Counted from the first letter of the stretch, positions 7,410-16,016 are shown. The stretch: 24,796 nucleotides of DNA from a bacterium (GCA_030672115.1 DAOVGZ010000002.1:1-24796); one strand, 5' to 3'. Notes: generated from the letters alone by a model not told the origin. Program-made: numbers and translations.

Positions 7410-8441
7410 TTAGGTATAAAAATGTGACTTTCCTTGCAAAAGTTGAGCAACCGAAACATGACATTTAATTGGCACTGAATAGATTGAAGTTTTAAATGAG
7501 GCAGGAAGGGGTGGGAACGAACGAGCTGCATCATAAAATACTTTTTTCATGAAAATATCAAATTGTGCCGTTCCTGATGGTTGAACAATATTAAATTTAA
7601 CGATTTTTCCCTGTGGATTTAAATCAACAAGGCAAAGTAGTTTTAAGGTATCTGCTTTAGGCATAGAGGTAAAAGAAAATGTTCGTTTTAAATATTTAAG
7701 TGAAACATCAATACAATCAAACAGTTTTTTGATGTAACGTTCATGCTTGAGTTGTTCTGCAGTTGCTTGCCCTTTTTGTTTGCCGGTTATGGAAATTAAA
7801 TGGTTAGAATTAGTTTGTTGTAAGGCGTTGTCTTTGCGTGCATGCTCCATAAATCCTTTTGTTAAATCTGCAAGAGTCATTTTTTTATGAGTTGCTGATG
7901 GCAGAGGTTCAATTTTTTTTGAAAGAAGAGTTGTTTCTTTTAATTTTAAAACTTTTTTTTGATCTTGCTTTCTTAGTGGAGTTGGTTTTTTGTTTTGTGT
8001 TTTTTTAACTGGTTTCATGTTTTTTGTAACATGTGGCAAAGCAAGAGGCTTTGTTTTTTTAGGTTCTATTTTTTTGTTGTCAGGTGGAATAAATCCTTGT
8101 TTTTTGGGCTTTTCTTTTTCTACTAAGGGTGGGCGCAAAGAAGGATTGCCGGCTGCAAAATTGGGAATAAGCTTTTTTAATTTTGGTTTGGGCTTTGTTT
8201 TGGGAGGCTTAGGTTTTTTGATGGGAGGTTTGGGAGTTTTAATTTTTTTGGCAGGTTTTTTTGGAGCTTGTTTAAAAATAACGCGCGCTTCTTTTTTCTT
8301 TTTATCAGCTAAAGGATTTTTTTTATGAATATTGAGGTTGTTGTTTAACTTCAAAAGAAGAAAGAGCGTAATGATAATAAGATGGAGAGCCGTAGAAACA
8401 AAAAGAATGTAAAAAAGTTTTCGTTTTGAATCTTTATACAT
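7410..8441 (-). CDS. TolA/TonB-like energy-transducing protein
   Basis: A 343-residue protein with the classic three-part TonB/TolA plan. There is one N-terminal transmembrane helix (about residues 9-30, LFYILFVSTALHLIIITLFL). A long proline- and lysine-rich periplasm-spanning stretch follows (about 40-175, with PKPPIKKPKPPKTKPKPKLK). The C-terminal domain (about 250-335) reads like the TonB_2 fold, with LLCLVDLNPQGKIVKFNIVQ, PSGTAQFD and FPPLP. Such proteins link an ExbBD/TolQR motor in the inner membrane to outer-membrane or peptidoglycan partners, which implies a Gram-negative envelope. No motor genes are in the window, so TolA and TonB cannot be separated. AGGGGAG lies unusually close to the ATG. 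Confidence 0.8.
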   Translation of the reverse strand: MYKDSKRKLFYILFVSTALHLIIITLFLLLKLNNNLNIHKKNPLADKKKKEARVIFKQAPKKPAKKIKTPKPPIKKPKPPKTKPKPKLKKLIPNFAAGNPSLRPPLVEKEKPKKQGFIPPDNKKIEPKKTKPLALPHVTKNMKPVKKTQNKKPTPLRKQDQKKVLKLKETTLLSKKIEPLPSATHKKMTLADLTKGFMEHARKDNALQQTNSNHLISITGKQKGQATAEQLKHERYIKKLFDCIDVSLKYLKRTFSFTSMPKADTLKLLCLVDLNPQGKIVKFNIVQPSGTAQFDIFMKKVFYDAARSFPPLPASFKTSIYSVPIKCHVSVAQLLQGKSHFYT

Positions 8442-8493
8442 GCTCCCCTAACTTTTTTTAAATTATCTGCTTTTTCATTGCTAAGGGTACGGG

Positions 8494-8499
8494 ATTATA
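8494..8499 (-). promoter_or_regulatory. Possible -10 box for the TolA/TonB-like gene
   Basis: A perfect TATAAT on the minus strand lies about 50 bases before the ATG at 8441, in the gap after the preceding gene. No convincing -35 hexamer is seen, so this is tentative. Confidence 0.3.
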
Positions 8500-8517
8500 T
8501 GTAAAATATAAATGGTT

Positions 8518-9051
8518 TTATTGTTTCTTTAAGCTTTCAACTTGTTTGTTACCTTGAGAGGTCAATATCATCATTTTTTTTAACATTTTTATTTCTTCTA
8601 TGAGTTCTTGTTCTTTTTCATCAAAGCTGAATGGCGGTAAAAGTGCATCGAGATCTTTTATTGTTTCTAATTGCTCGGATAGCTTTTTATCATTTTCAAA
8701 TAAGCTTTTTTCAACTTCAAGTAAACGTTTTTCTACGACCTTTAATTTATCATTCTTTAGCATTTTATGTGCGGTAAGTACTGTAATGATGTCTTCTTCA
8801 TTAAGATTTTCAAACTTTTCTTTTTTTGATTGAATTTCAAATAATGTTTCTTTGTATAATTTTAGATCTTGATAGTTTGTCAGAAAAAGCTTTATGGGGT
8901 TTTTCATACAATCGTCAAAAGAAGCAGATAACTTTCTTGTTTCTTCTTTTTTTTCTGTTTTTTTGATTTCTTTAATTTTTTTCATCGAAAAAAGATGAAG
9001 TGGTGATAAGGCTGCTAGCGATCCTACTAAAATAAGTGTTAATTTTTTCAT
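8518..9051 (-). CDS. Exported coiled-coil protein, unknown function
   Basis: A 177-residue protein that I cannot place in a family. MKKLTLILVGSLAALSPLHLF is a signal peptide. The mature part is almost entirely charged helix with heptad spacing (KLKVVEKRLLEVEKSLFEND, KLSEQLETIKDLDALLP), so a periplasmic coiled coil is likely. AAAGGAG sits seven bases before the ATG, the best ribosome-binding site among the small exported genes here. It lies 76 bases upstream of the TolA/TonB-like gene on the same strand and could be cotranscribed. A YbgF/CpoB-like partner is conceivable, but no TPR repeats are visible. Confidence 0.6.
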   Translation of the reverse strand: MKKLTLILVGSLAALSPLHLFSMKKIKEIKKTEKKEETRKLSASFDDCMKNPIKLFLTNYQDLKLYKETLFEIQSKKEKFENLNEEDIITVLTAHKMLKNDKLKVVEKRLLEVEKSLFENDKKLSEQLETIKDLDALLPPFSFDEKEQELIEEIKMLKKMMILTSQGNKQVESLKKQ

Positions 9052-9100
9052 GATTTGCTCCTTTGTTTTTTTTAACTGTAACAGAATTATTTTTCTGTGG

Positions 9101-10081
9101 TTACATTATCAAAAAGAGTTTTAGAATTGAAGCTTTTCCTTTGCTTTTTATTATTTTCCATTCTTTATGCATGTTGTGAGATCCACCAGAATGTTGTTGC
9201 AAAAAACGAATAATTTCAGAAAAAAAACCTTTGCTTACAGGGAATTTGACACCTTCTTTGCAGAGCCATAAAAGAAGGACTCGCTCACGAATGATTGGTG
9301 GAAGTTCCAAGAAATGTTTGATATCAAGAGCGAAATGTTCATCAATGTTGGTAGAAAGAGCAATTAAATGTTTTTGTGCCTCGTCTTGAAGAAACTGATT
9401 TGTCTCTTGTATGTTTTTTAGTGCATGAGTAAATTTTCTATCAAATCTACTGTCACATTTTTTTAGGGCTGGGATAACTGTGTTGCGAATTCTATTTCGT
9501 AAAAATTCATCCGATTCATTACTCGGATCGGTAAGATAGGCAATATTGTTTGCAGTAAGATATTTGATAATTTCTGTCTTATTTGTTTCTAGCAATGGAC
9601 GAATATAATTGTTTTGTTTTGGTTTTATTGCTGCAAGACCAGAAATTGTTGCACCTCGAAGCAGACGAATAAAAAATGTTTCTTGTTGGTCTTGAGCATG
9701 ATGAGCAAGAGCAATAGAGTCAGCGTTATATTTTTTTAAAACAGTGTTGAAAAAAAACCTTCGAGCATTCCTTCCAAGCTCTTCTTTTGAGCCGTTAAAT
9801 TTAAACGAGGTTGCAAGATTAGATATTTTTGCGGCAACGAGGGGAGTGTCATGTTCTTGTGCAGTCACGCGACAAAAATCTACGTCTACAGCAGAGTCAT
9901 TTCTCCATTCATGGTCAAGATGTGCCGCAATCAATGTTTTAAAAAAACCTTCGTTGCGCAATTGAGCCAAAAAATGTAGCAAAAAAACAGAATCAGGACC
10001 GCCAGAAAGTCCAATAACAATCGTTGAGTTGCGTTTAATAAGTTGATGGGTATCAATAAATTTACGAATATTAGGAATCAT
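9101..10081 (-). CDS. tilS: tRNA(Ile)-lysidine synthase TilS
   Basis: A 326-residue PP-loop ATPase that converts C34 of the CAU-anticodon tRNA-Ile to lysidine so that it reads AUA. The PP-loop SGGPDS is at residues 26-31. AAHLDHEWR, ALAHHAQDQQETFFIRLLRG and the DPSNESDEFLRNRIR segment are all signatures of the family. The length matches the short form, which has a reduced C-terminal region, rather than the 430-residue enterobacterial form. The gene starts inside the last codons of the 75-residue gene (11-base overlap) and has no clear Shine-Dalgarno, so translation is probably coupled to it. AUA codons are used in this window (for example in lysS), consistent with a need for the enzyme. Confidence 0.93.
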   Translation of the reverse strand: MIPNIRKFIDTHQLIKRNSTIVIGLSGGPDSVFLLHFLAQLRNEGFFKTLIAAHLDHEWRNDSAVDVDFCRVTAQEHDTPLVAAKISNLATSFKFNGSKEELGRNARRFFFNTVLKKYNADSIALAHHAQDQQETFFIRLLRGATISGLAAIKPKQNNYIRPLLETNKTEIIKYLTANNIAYLTDPSNESDEFLRNRIRNTVIPALKKCDSRFDRKFTHALKNIQETNQFLQDEAQKHLIALSTNIDEHFALDIKHFLELPPIIRERVLLLWLCKEGVKFPVSKGFFSEIIRFLQQHSGGSHNMHKEWKIIKSKGKASILKLFLIM

Positions 10082-10298
10082 TTTTTTTAGTTTGAACTTT
10101 TTTAGTTACGTTTTTTGATTGATTTTTATTGTTTCGGGGTTCGACTTCTATAAGTTTTAGAAAGTCTGCAAAATTATAATTGTTGTTTGAATGTGTGTTT
10201 TGGGTAGTTGGAATAATGATCAATTTAGGATTAATCACCGAACAAAGAATCAATGAATTTGTTATGAAAATAGTGGAAAAAATTAATTTTAGGTTCAT
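10071..10298 (-). CDS. Short exported peptide overlapping tilS
   Basis: A 75-residue product with no recognised relatives. The first 20 residues (MNLKLIFSTIFITNSLILCS) look like a signal peptide or membrane anchor. The rest is polar and asparagine-rich with a basic tail. The 3' end overlaps the tilS start by 11 bases, which suggests translational coupling. The Shine-Dalgarno is poor, and the codons are strongly AT-biased as in the neighbours. It might be only a coupling leader for tilS, but the signal sequence argues that it is real. Confidence 0.45.
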   Translation of the reverse strand: MNLKLIFSTIFITNSLILCSVINPKLIIIPTTQNTHSNNNYNFADFLKLIEVEPRNNKNQSKNVTKKVQTKKNDS

Positions 10299-10391
10299 AA
10301 AATTTTAGGCTTTAGGGTTTAAAAGTGCTTTATTCCACGATAGTTTAAATTTTTTAGGAGTTCAAGTGCTTTTAAAAAGATTAACCAGAAT

Positions 10392-10427
10392 AAAAAAGAG
10401 AGGCTCATGTTAGAGCCTCTCTTTTTT
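10392..10427. terminator. Bidirectional intrinsic terminator
   Basis: GAGAGGCTC (10398-10406) and GAGCCTCTC (10413-10421) form a perfect 9-bp stem with loop ATGTTA. The stem is flanked by A6 and T6, extending the pairing to 15 bp. It lies just after the stop at 10446 of the minus-strand secreted-protein gene and ends that two-gene unit before tilS. Confidence 0.9.
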
Positions 10428-10445
10428 ATTCGATATTTGCTTTAT

Positions 10446-11258
10446 TTATTCCATGATTGAAAAGTTAAGATTTGTTACTTCTTTTCTTTTTTTTCCGATG
10501 CGACTTTCGCGTAGATTGTCGACTTGGCCCCATTCTTTTTCTAATAGACGTATTTTTTCGTCAATGCTTTCAATTGCTCGTTTTCTTTCTTTTGTAAGTG
10601 TTATTCTTGGCATAATAAATTTTTGTTCAACGGTTTTAATTTTTTTTGGTTGCTCGTTTATTTGTTGTTGTATTTTTTCTTTTAATTTTCTTTTTTGTTG
10701 TCTGAGACGTTGTTGTTTACGTTTTTCTCTTTTTTCTTTTTGGTATTTTGCCTTAGTAATTTGTTCTTCGAGTGTTGGTTGTGGTTTTTGTATTTTAAAC
10801 TCATTGGTTTTATTGATTAAGCCAGGTTGATCTTCTTGGACATCTTTTAGCGCTTGTTGAGTCCATTGCTGTCTGCTCAAGCGTTTTGATAATTTGGTGT
10901 AGTAGCCAAATTTTTTATGCCCTTTTTTTGTTTTTTTAGATTTTTGTTTTTTATTTTTAAATTGTTTTTGAATTAAAAGTTTTTGTGCGCGTTTAGTTTT
11001 TACATCAAGTGGAGCATCAGAAAAATCATTACAGTATTCTAATGTTATAAATTCAAGAGGTTTGATGGCATCTCTCAGTTTTTTAAGATCCTGTATTTGT
11101 TTAAGAATTTGGTTTTTGAGTTGTTCTCTTTCTGTAGGTTGTGTTTTTTGGGATATATAAAAATTTTGATTATCATTGCCATCATAAGGACTGTTCATTG
11201 CTTGTGCATGATTGGAATAAAGTGTGCAGAGTGTAACTAAAAGAACTGTTTTTTTCAT
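10446..11258 (-). CDS. Secreted, very basic helical protein, unknown function
   Basis: A 270-residue protein, unrecognised. It has a signal peptide (MKKTVLLVTLCTLYSNHAQA) followed by an asparagine-rich start. Long stretches of lysine, arginine and glutamine come next (KNKKQKSKKTKKGHKKFGYY; KREKRKQQRLRQQKRKLKEK), predicted to be helical and strongly basic. Such composition would suit nucleic-acid or envelope-polymer binding, or could simply reflect relaxed constraint in an AT-rich genome. AAGGA lies seven bases before the ATG. It follows the 323-residue gene by 22 bases, so the two form one unit ending at the hairpin at 10392-10427. Confidence 0.6.
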   Translation of the reverse strand: MKKTVLLVTLCTLYSNHAQAMNSPYDGNDNQNFYISQKTQPTEREQLKNQILKQIQDLKKLRDAIKPLEFITLEYCNDFSDAPLDVKTKRAQKLLIQKQFKNKKQKSKKTKKGHKKFGYYTKLSKRLSRQQWTQQALKDVQEDQPGLINKTNEFKIQKPQPTLEEQITKAKYQKEKREKRKQQRLRQQKRKLKEKIQQQINEQPKKIKTVEQKFIMPRITLTKERKRAIESIDEKIRLLEKEWGQVDNLRESRIGKKRKEVTNLNFSIME

Positions 11259-11280
11259 TGTTTTTTCCTTTTTTTATTTT

Positions 11281-12252
11281 TTACAATTGTTTGTCTTGCA
11301 TAAGGCGTTGATTGAATCCACTGACAGTAAAAATGAGTTTTCCCTTTCTTTTACGACGTTTTCGTTTTGGAGTTTTTTTTTGATTTTGTTTACGGAAAAA
11401 ATGTTTGTTTTTTAAGACTGTGTATTGTGGCACAGTTTTTTTTTGTGGTTTGATGGTGTCAATAACTGGAATGTTAGGAACTTGTTTAAAGGTTTGTATT
11501 TCTTTTTCAGGTTTTTTAGGAGTGTTTTTACGCATTATGAGTGAGCTTTTAATAATGTTAATTTTTGCAAGGCTAGATTTATAGTTTTGTGAATATTGTT
11601 TTGTTTTTGATGATTCTGTTTGGCTATTGTTAAGAAAAAAGTTTTTTGGGGGTTTAATTAAAAAATTGTTATTTTTTTGATTGAGCAAAAGATCTTTATT
11701 GTTTTTAACGAAACGGCCAATAAATTTTTGGAGATTTTTCCTGTTGAGATTCGAATCAGCATTGATTTCAACGTTAATCTTATTGCTTTTTTCGTTGTCT
11801 TCTTCTTCTTCTTCTTTTGAATCATTTTGAATATAAAGACTTGTAAGTAGCATCTTGCCGTTTTTGTCTCCAATTTCCAAGTCCTTAATGATTTCTTTCA
11901 TTTCTTTTTTAGATTTTTTTTTATTGATTTCTAAGCTTTTAATATTTTTTTTTATTTCTTTTTTATCTTTAGGTTTATCAATGCTGAAATGGTCATCATT
12001 TATTGTAAATTGTCCATATTTTTTCACATTATTTTCTTTTTTTGGGATAAGAACCCATTCATCATATAATGTGTCTTTTTCTTTTTGGTCATCAAATTCT
12101 ATAGATTCATCAAGAGAGACTGTAAGATTTGTTTGTGTTTGTTTTTTTTTCTCAGAAGTGAAAAATGTTGTGAGAGTTTTCCAAAGGCCTGCGTGAATAT
12201 TAAAAGAAATAAGAGAAAAGAGGGCAAAGAAAACAATATTTTTTTTCAGCAT
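11281..12252 (-). CDS. Secreted lysine-rich protein with acidic repeat, unknown function
   Basis: A 323-residue protein from no family I know. I chose the ATG at 12252 because AAAGGAG precedes it by only four bases and because it opens a signal peptide (MLKKNIVFFALFSLISFNIH, then AGLW). The frame extends eight codons further up without a ribosome-binding site. The mature part is disordered-looking: lysine-rich blocks, an acidic SKEEEEEDNEK run from a TTC microsatellite near 11803-11818, an asparagine-rich middle, and a basic C-terminus (KKTPKRKRRKRKGK). It forms a pair with the following 270-residue gene, 22 bases away, and both share the same exported, basic character. Confidence 0.6.
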   Translation of the reverse strand: MLKKNIVFFALFSLISFNIHAGLWKTLTTFFTSEKKKQTQTNLTVSLDESIEFDDQKEKDTLYDEWVLIPKKENNVKKYGQFTINDDHFSIDKPKDKKEIKKNIKSLEINKKKSKKEMKEIIKDLEIGDKNGKMLLTSLYIQNDSKEEEEEDNEKSNKINVEINADSNLNRKNLQKFIGRFVKNNKDLLLNQKNNNFLIKPPKNFFLNNSQTESSKTKQYSQNYKSSLAKINIIKSSLIMRKNTPKKPEKEIQTFKQVPNIPVIDTIKPQKKTVPQYTVLKNKHFFRKQNQKKTPKRKRRKRKGKLIFTVSGFNQRLMQDKQL

Positions 12253-12281
12253 GTAGCTCCTTTTTTTAAATCTCATGCATT

Positions 12282-12341
12282 AAAAAAGACAGGTTAACCT
12301 TGGCTGAAATTTACAATAATTTAGCCACAAGTCAACCTGTC
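12282..12341 (-). terminator. Long interrupted hairpin terminator of gyrB
   Basis: On the minus strand, GACAGGTT (12334-12341) pairs perfectly with AACCTGTC (12288-12295), directly followed by T6. Inside lies a second stem, roughly GGCTAAATT with AATTTCAGCC, carrying a one-base bulge and a small loop. The total hairpin is 54 bases, about 50 bases after the gyrB stop and 36 bases before the next start. It serves as a gyrB terminator, though the paired inner domain is longer than such structures usually need. Confidence 0.75.
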
Positions 12342-12390
12342 ATAGATTATTTGTGTTAGGCAACTATTTTAAATGATTTATCTTCTTTGC

Positions 12391-14829
12391 CTAAACATCA
12401 AGGTTTTTAACAAAACATCCGAACTCTTTGATAAATGATTTTCTGCCCGAAACATCATCACCCATAAGTGAATTAAACCATTCATCTGCAGCAACGCCAT
12501 CTTCTATTTTCACTTGCAAAAGTGTACGAGTTTTAGCATCCATAGATGTTTCCCATAATTGATCTGGGTTCATTTCACCAAGACCTTTATATCGTTGTAT
12601 GCGCATATATGGTTTGCTGATATCGGATATTCTACGTATTAATTGTAGGACGCCAGTATCGACAAGAGATCGATCTCTGTTGGTTATTTTAAGAGTCCAT
12701 TCATTATCTTGTGCCAACATAAGTTTGCTCAGTTGAGCAATAAGTTTATGAAGTTCTTCAGAATCAAAGAAGTTCAGGTCTACGCTCCATGTAGTATTTA
12801 ATCGTTTAAATATTACTGAAGAAGGTTCGTTGTTTTCTTCTTGTTGATCTTGATTATCATCTTCATTTTTATTAAGAACAGGTCTTTCTAATGTAATTTC
12901 ATGTTCTTTAAAGAGTGACTTTAAAAGAGTAAGTAGTTTTTCTGTTCCGTCTTGAGATTTCCAAGGGTTTTGCCCAAAAAAGACTGCTAGTTTATGACAA
13001 TTTGTGTAGGTTACACGGAAGGTCATGCCTGCGTGCTGTAGTTGCTCTTCATAAACCATAAGGTCTTTAAGTAATTGTTCCCATTTTTCATCTGAAACAG
13101 CTTTGGTATCAATAGTTAACTGAGTTTGTTCTCGTGCCCAGTCATATAAAAACTGTTTAAATGCTTTGTCATCTTTAAGATATTGTTCTTTTTTACCAAT
13201 TTTTGCTTTATAAAGTGGCGGTTGAGCAATATATAAATAACCTTTTTCAATAAGAGGTTTCATGTATCTAAAGAAGAATGTAAGCAGTAATGTTCTAATA
13301 TGAGCTCCATCAACATCAGCATCTGTCATAAGAATTATTTTATGATAGCGTGCTTTATCGGCATTAAAATCATCTTTTCCAATACCAGCGCCAATTGCAG
13401 ATATAAGAGCTTTTATTTCTTCATTAGAAAGAACTCTATCAATTCGAGCTTTTTCAACATTAAGAATTTTTCCTCGTAGTGGTAAAATTGCTTGATTGAA
13501 GCGGTCGCGTCCTTGTTTTGCCGAGCCACCTGCAGAATCACCCTCAACGATGAATAGTTCTGTTTCTGTTGGATCTTCGTTAGAACAGTCTGCGAGTTTA
13601 CCTGGAAGAATAGCTGATTCTAAAACAGTTTTGCGTCGAGTTAATTCTCGAGCTTTACGTGCTGCTTCTCGTGCTCGTTTAGCAACTTCAGCTTTTTGTA
13701 AGATTTTTTTAATAACGCTTGGGTTTTCTTCAAAATAAGTATCGAAAAAGCTAAACGTCCATTTATCAACGATGCCTTTAATTTCACTGTTGCCAAGTTT
13801 TGTTTTGGTTTGACCTTCAAATTGAGGCTCAGGAACTTTAAGGTTGATAACACAGACACATCCTTCTCGAACATCATCGCTAGAAAGACTTTCGCCTGGT
13901 TTTAGAATTTTTAAGCTTTGTGCTTTTTTGTTACATACTTTGGTGAACGCAGATTTAAACCCAGAAACGTGTGTTCCGCCTTCAATAGTGTTGATATTGT
14001 TAACAAAAGAAAATATTTGTTCTCCGTATCCATCATTGTGTTGCATTGCAATTTCAAGCATATGGACATCATCACCTGTTTCAAGGTAAATGACTTCCTT
14101 ATGGAGAGGGTTTTTCTTTTTGTTTAAATGTTTAACAAAAGAAACAATTCCGCCTTCAAAGTAAAAATCACTTTTTTTATTATTGATTTCGTCTTCAATA
14201 GTGATTCGTAATTTTTTGTTTAAGAACGCAAGTTCTCTCAAGCGAGCTGAAAGTGTGTCAAAACTAAATGTTGTCGTTTCGGTGAAAATTTTTGAATCAG
14301 GAGTAAATCGAACTAACGTTCCATGTTTTTCTGTTTCACCTGTTACTTTAAGTTTAGAAAGAGGTTTGCCGCGTTTGTAGGGCTGTTCGTGAATTTCTCC
14401 GTCTTGAAAAATTGTTAAATCAAGTGAAATAGAAAGTGCGTTTACGACAGAAATACCAACACCATGCAAACCGCCAGAATATTTGTATGCGTCTTTATCA
14501 AACTTTCCTCCGGCATGTAACTTAGTCATTGCAACTTCAGCAGCGGAGATTTTTTCTTTTGGGTGAATTCCTGTTGGAATACCGCGTCCATTATCTTCGA
14601 CAGAGCACGATCCATCTTCATGAAGTTTTACTTTGATAATATCACAGTGTCCGCCCATTGCTTCATCAACTGAGTTATCTACAACTTCGTAAACAAGGTG
14701 ATGTAGTCCTCGTGGCCCGGTGCTGCCAATATACATCCCTGGTCGCTTTCTAACAGCTTCCAGTCCCTCCATAACTCGAATGGACGTTGCTTTATATTCG
14801 TTCTTTTTTGAAGGTTTGTCGTTCGCCAT
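12391..14829 (-). CDS. gyrB: DNA gyrase subunit B
   Basis: The ATPase subunit of DNA gyrase (812 residues), which with GyrA introduces negative supercoils. The GHKL ATPase site shows EVVDNSVDEA (about residues 48-57), DNGRGIP (79-85) and GGLHGVG (119-125). The TOPRIM domain has EGDSAGGSA near residue 428 and the metal-binding DADVDG near 501. A divergent insert of about 170 residues, including an acidic stretch (EDDNQDQQEENNE), precedes the C-terminal QRYKGLGEMNPDQLWETSMD; this gives the long Gram-negative-type architecture. The ATG at 14829 has AGGAG six bases upstream and fits the family; an ATG ten codons earlier lacks such a site. It is divergent from tadA. gyrA is not in the window. GyrB rather than ParE is favoured by overall length and the insert. 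Confidence 0.95.
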   Translation of the reverse strand: MANDKPSKKNEYKATSIRVMEGLEAVRKRPGMYIGSTGPRGLHHLVYEVVDNSVDEAMGGHCDIIKVKLHEDGSCSVEDNGRGIPTGIHPKEKISAAEVAMTKLHAGGKFDKDAYKYSGGLHGVGISVVNALSISLDLTIFQDGEIHEQPYKRGKPLSKLKVTGETEKHGTLVRFTPDSKIFTETTTFSFDTLSARLRELAFLNKKLRITIEDEINNKKSDFYFEGGIVSFVKHLNKKKNPLHKEVIYLETGDDVHMLEIAMQHNDGYGEQIFSFVNNINTIEGGTHVSGFKSAFTKVCNKKAQSLKILKPGESLSSDDVREGCVCVINLKVPEPQFEGQTKTKLGNSEIKGIVDKWTFSFFDTYFEENPSVIKKILQKAEVAKRAREAARKARELTRRKTVLESAILPGKLADCSNEDPTETELFIVEGDSAGGSAKQGRDRFNQAILPLRGKILNVEKARIDRVLSNEEIKALISAIGAGIGKDDFNADKARYHKIILMTDADVDGAHIRTLLLTFFFRYMKPLIEKGYLYIAQPPLYKAKIGKKEQYLKDDKAFKQFLYDWAREQTQLTIDTKAVSDEKWEQLLKDLMVYEEQLQHAGMTFRVTYTNCHKLAVFFGQNPWKSQDGTEKLLTLLKSLFKEHEITLERPVLNKNEDDNQDQQEENNEPSSVIFKRLNTTWSVDLNFFDSEELHKLIAQLSKLMLAQDNEWTLKITNRDRSLVDTGVLQLIRRISDISKPYMRIQRYKGLGEMNPDQLWETSMDAKTRTLLQVKIEDGVAADEWFNSLMGDDVSGRKSFIKEFGCFVKNLDV

Positions 14830-14945
14830 AAATTCTCCTACCTCACTACAATTATGCATGGGGTGTTGTTAGGTCTCAAAAACTAATTTATCCTTAGATT
14901 ATATAAGATAGTTAACGTTTTGACCATATTTCAAGAATTCTTACA

Positions 14946-15419
14946 ATGAATAGACCTTTTTTTAAAGATGATTGTTTTTATATGGAGCATGCACTTGCTC
15001 AGGCTCAAAAAGCTTTAAAAAGTGATGAAGTTCCAATTGGTGCTGTTGTTGTTTGTCCAAAAGGAAAAATAATTTCCAGAGGATATAACAAGGTTGCACA
15101 AAAAGGATGTCAAATAGAACACGCTGAAATGACTGCAATTAAAAAAGCTTGTAAGAAGCTTGGAGATTGGAGGCTTGAAGGGTGTTGGATATATGTGACA
15201 TTAGAACCGTGTTCTATGTGTTTTAGTTTTATAAAGTTAAGCAGAATGGCAGGAGTTGTTTATGGAGCCGATTCTCCACTTTTTGGTTATCATCTTGACA
15301 AGGACGCTGGCCTTCGGTTATACAACAGAAATGCTCTTGAGATTGTACGTGGAGTGTGTGAAAAAAGGTCAGTTAGTTTGTTGAAGCAATTTTTCAAAAA
15401 AAAAAGGAATAAAGGGTGA
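14946..15419 (+). CDS. tadA: tRNA-specific adenosine deaminase TadA
   Basis: A 157-residue zinc deaminase that converts A34 of tRNA-Arg(ACG) to inosine. The zinc site is complete: HAE at 59-61 (His ligand and catalytic Glu) and PCSMC at 88-92 (two Cys ligands). The substrate-side segment GVVYGADSPLFG is also present. The start fits the family: the FFKDDCFYMEHALAQAQKAL stretch aligns with the usual first helix. No clear Shine-Dalgarno precedes it. A TTGACC-16-TACAAT promoter-like pair ends inside the start codon, and if real would force a leaderless or shorter product. The last four bases (GTGA) are shared with the start of the following dksA-like gene. Confidence 0.93.
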   Translation: MNRPFFKDDCFYMEHALAQAQKALKSDEVPIGAVVVCPKGKIISRGYNKVAQKGCQIEHAEMTAIKKACKKLGDWRLEGCWIYVTLEPCSMCFSFIKLSRMAGVVYGADSPLFGYHLDKDAGLRLYNRNALEIVRGVCEKRSVSLLKQFFKKKRNKG

Positions 15420-15784
15420 GTGAAGCTCGTAATTCAGTATGGTCAAAAACTGTTCTGGAAAAAGTAAAAAAAGATTTAATTATTCGCAAAAGAGAACTTG
15501 AAGAACAGCTTGCTAGTCTTTCGTCTGAGCAAGTTTCAGATGGGCAAGTTCAAGATGTTGGCGATCAAGCATTAACATCTATAATGGAAAGCCTAAGAAG
15601 TTCTTTGCAAAGTACAGAAGTTGATGAATATAAGCACATTGTTAGAGCTCTTGAAATGATTGAAGAGGGAATATACGGGGTTTGTGCAGATTGTGGCCAA
15701 ACAGTATCGGAAAAACGTTTGAAAATTTTTCCAAATGCTGTTCGCTGTCTTATCTGCCAAGAAGCTGCAGAAGAAAATCATTAA
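15416..15784 (+). CDS. dksA: DksA/TraR-family RNA polymerase regulator
   Basis: A 122-residue protein of the DksA/TraR family, which binds the secondary channel of RNA polymerase and modulates initiation, often with ppGpp. It has a helical hairpin (about residues 10-85) whose tip carries the diagnostic DxxDxA motif (Asp47, Asp50, Ala52). A four-cysteine zinc site follows (Cys90, 93, 111, 114; CADC and CLIC). It is shorter than E. coli DksA (151). The start is GTG inside the tadA stop (GTGA overlap), so the two are translationally coupled. AAAGG lies only two bases before the GTG, closer than usual. Confidence 0.88.
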   Translation: MSEARNSVWSKTVLEKVKKDLIIRKRELEEQLASLSSEQVSDGQVQDVGDQALTSIMESLRSSLQSTEVDEYKHIVRALEMIEEGIYGVCADCGQTVSEKRLKIFPNAVRCLICQEAAEENH

Positions 15785-15837
15785 CAATTGTTTGTTTCCT
15801 TGCTAGCATTAGTGTTATCAAAAGCTATTGCAAGCAT

Positions 15838-15913
15838 GCCGATGTAGCTCAGCTGGTAGAGCAATTGATTCGTAATCAATAGGTCGTCGGTTCAACTCCG
15901 ATCATCGGCTCCA
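15838..15913 (+). tRNA. tRNA-Thr (anticodon CGU)
   Basis: A 76-base cloverleaf. The acceptor stem is GCCGATG with CATCGGC. The D-arm is GCTC...GAGC. The anticodon arm is ATTGA-TTCGTAA-TCAAT with anticodon CGT at 15871-15873, which reads ACG. The T-arm is GTCGG-TTCAACT-CCGAT. The discriminator is T and the CCA end is encoded. It lies 53 bases after the dksA-like gene on the same strand. Confidence 0.95.
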
Positions 15914-16016
15914 TTTTATGTTTGTTGCGAGTGAATCTAGAAAGCAAATTTTCAATTATTTGATTTTAAATTTAAAGTTATTTTTTTAAGGTAGATATTT
16001 GTTTTAGGCTCTTATT

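Noticed and set aside
10319..10375. AAGTGCTTT repeated twice in the gap before the terminator
   Set aside because: It is a nine-base direct repeat in AT-rich DNA, too short to distinguish from chance.
14830..14859. Ten-codon extension of GyrB
   Set aside because: The internal ATG at 14829 has AGGAG at proper distance and the family does not have the extra residues.
14919..14948. TTGACC-16-TACAAT promoter directly at the tadA start
   Set aside because: The -10 box runs into the ATG, so transcripts would begin inside the gene. The N-terminal residues before the next Met align with the family, so the ATG at 14946 must be transcribed from further upstream.
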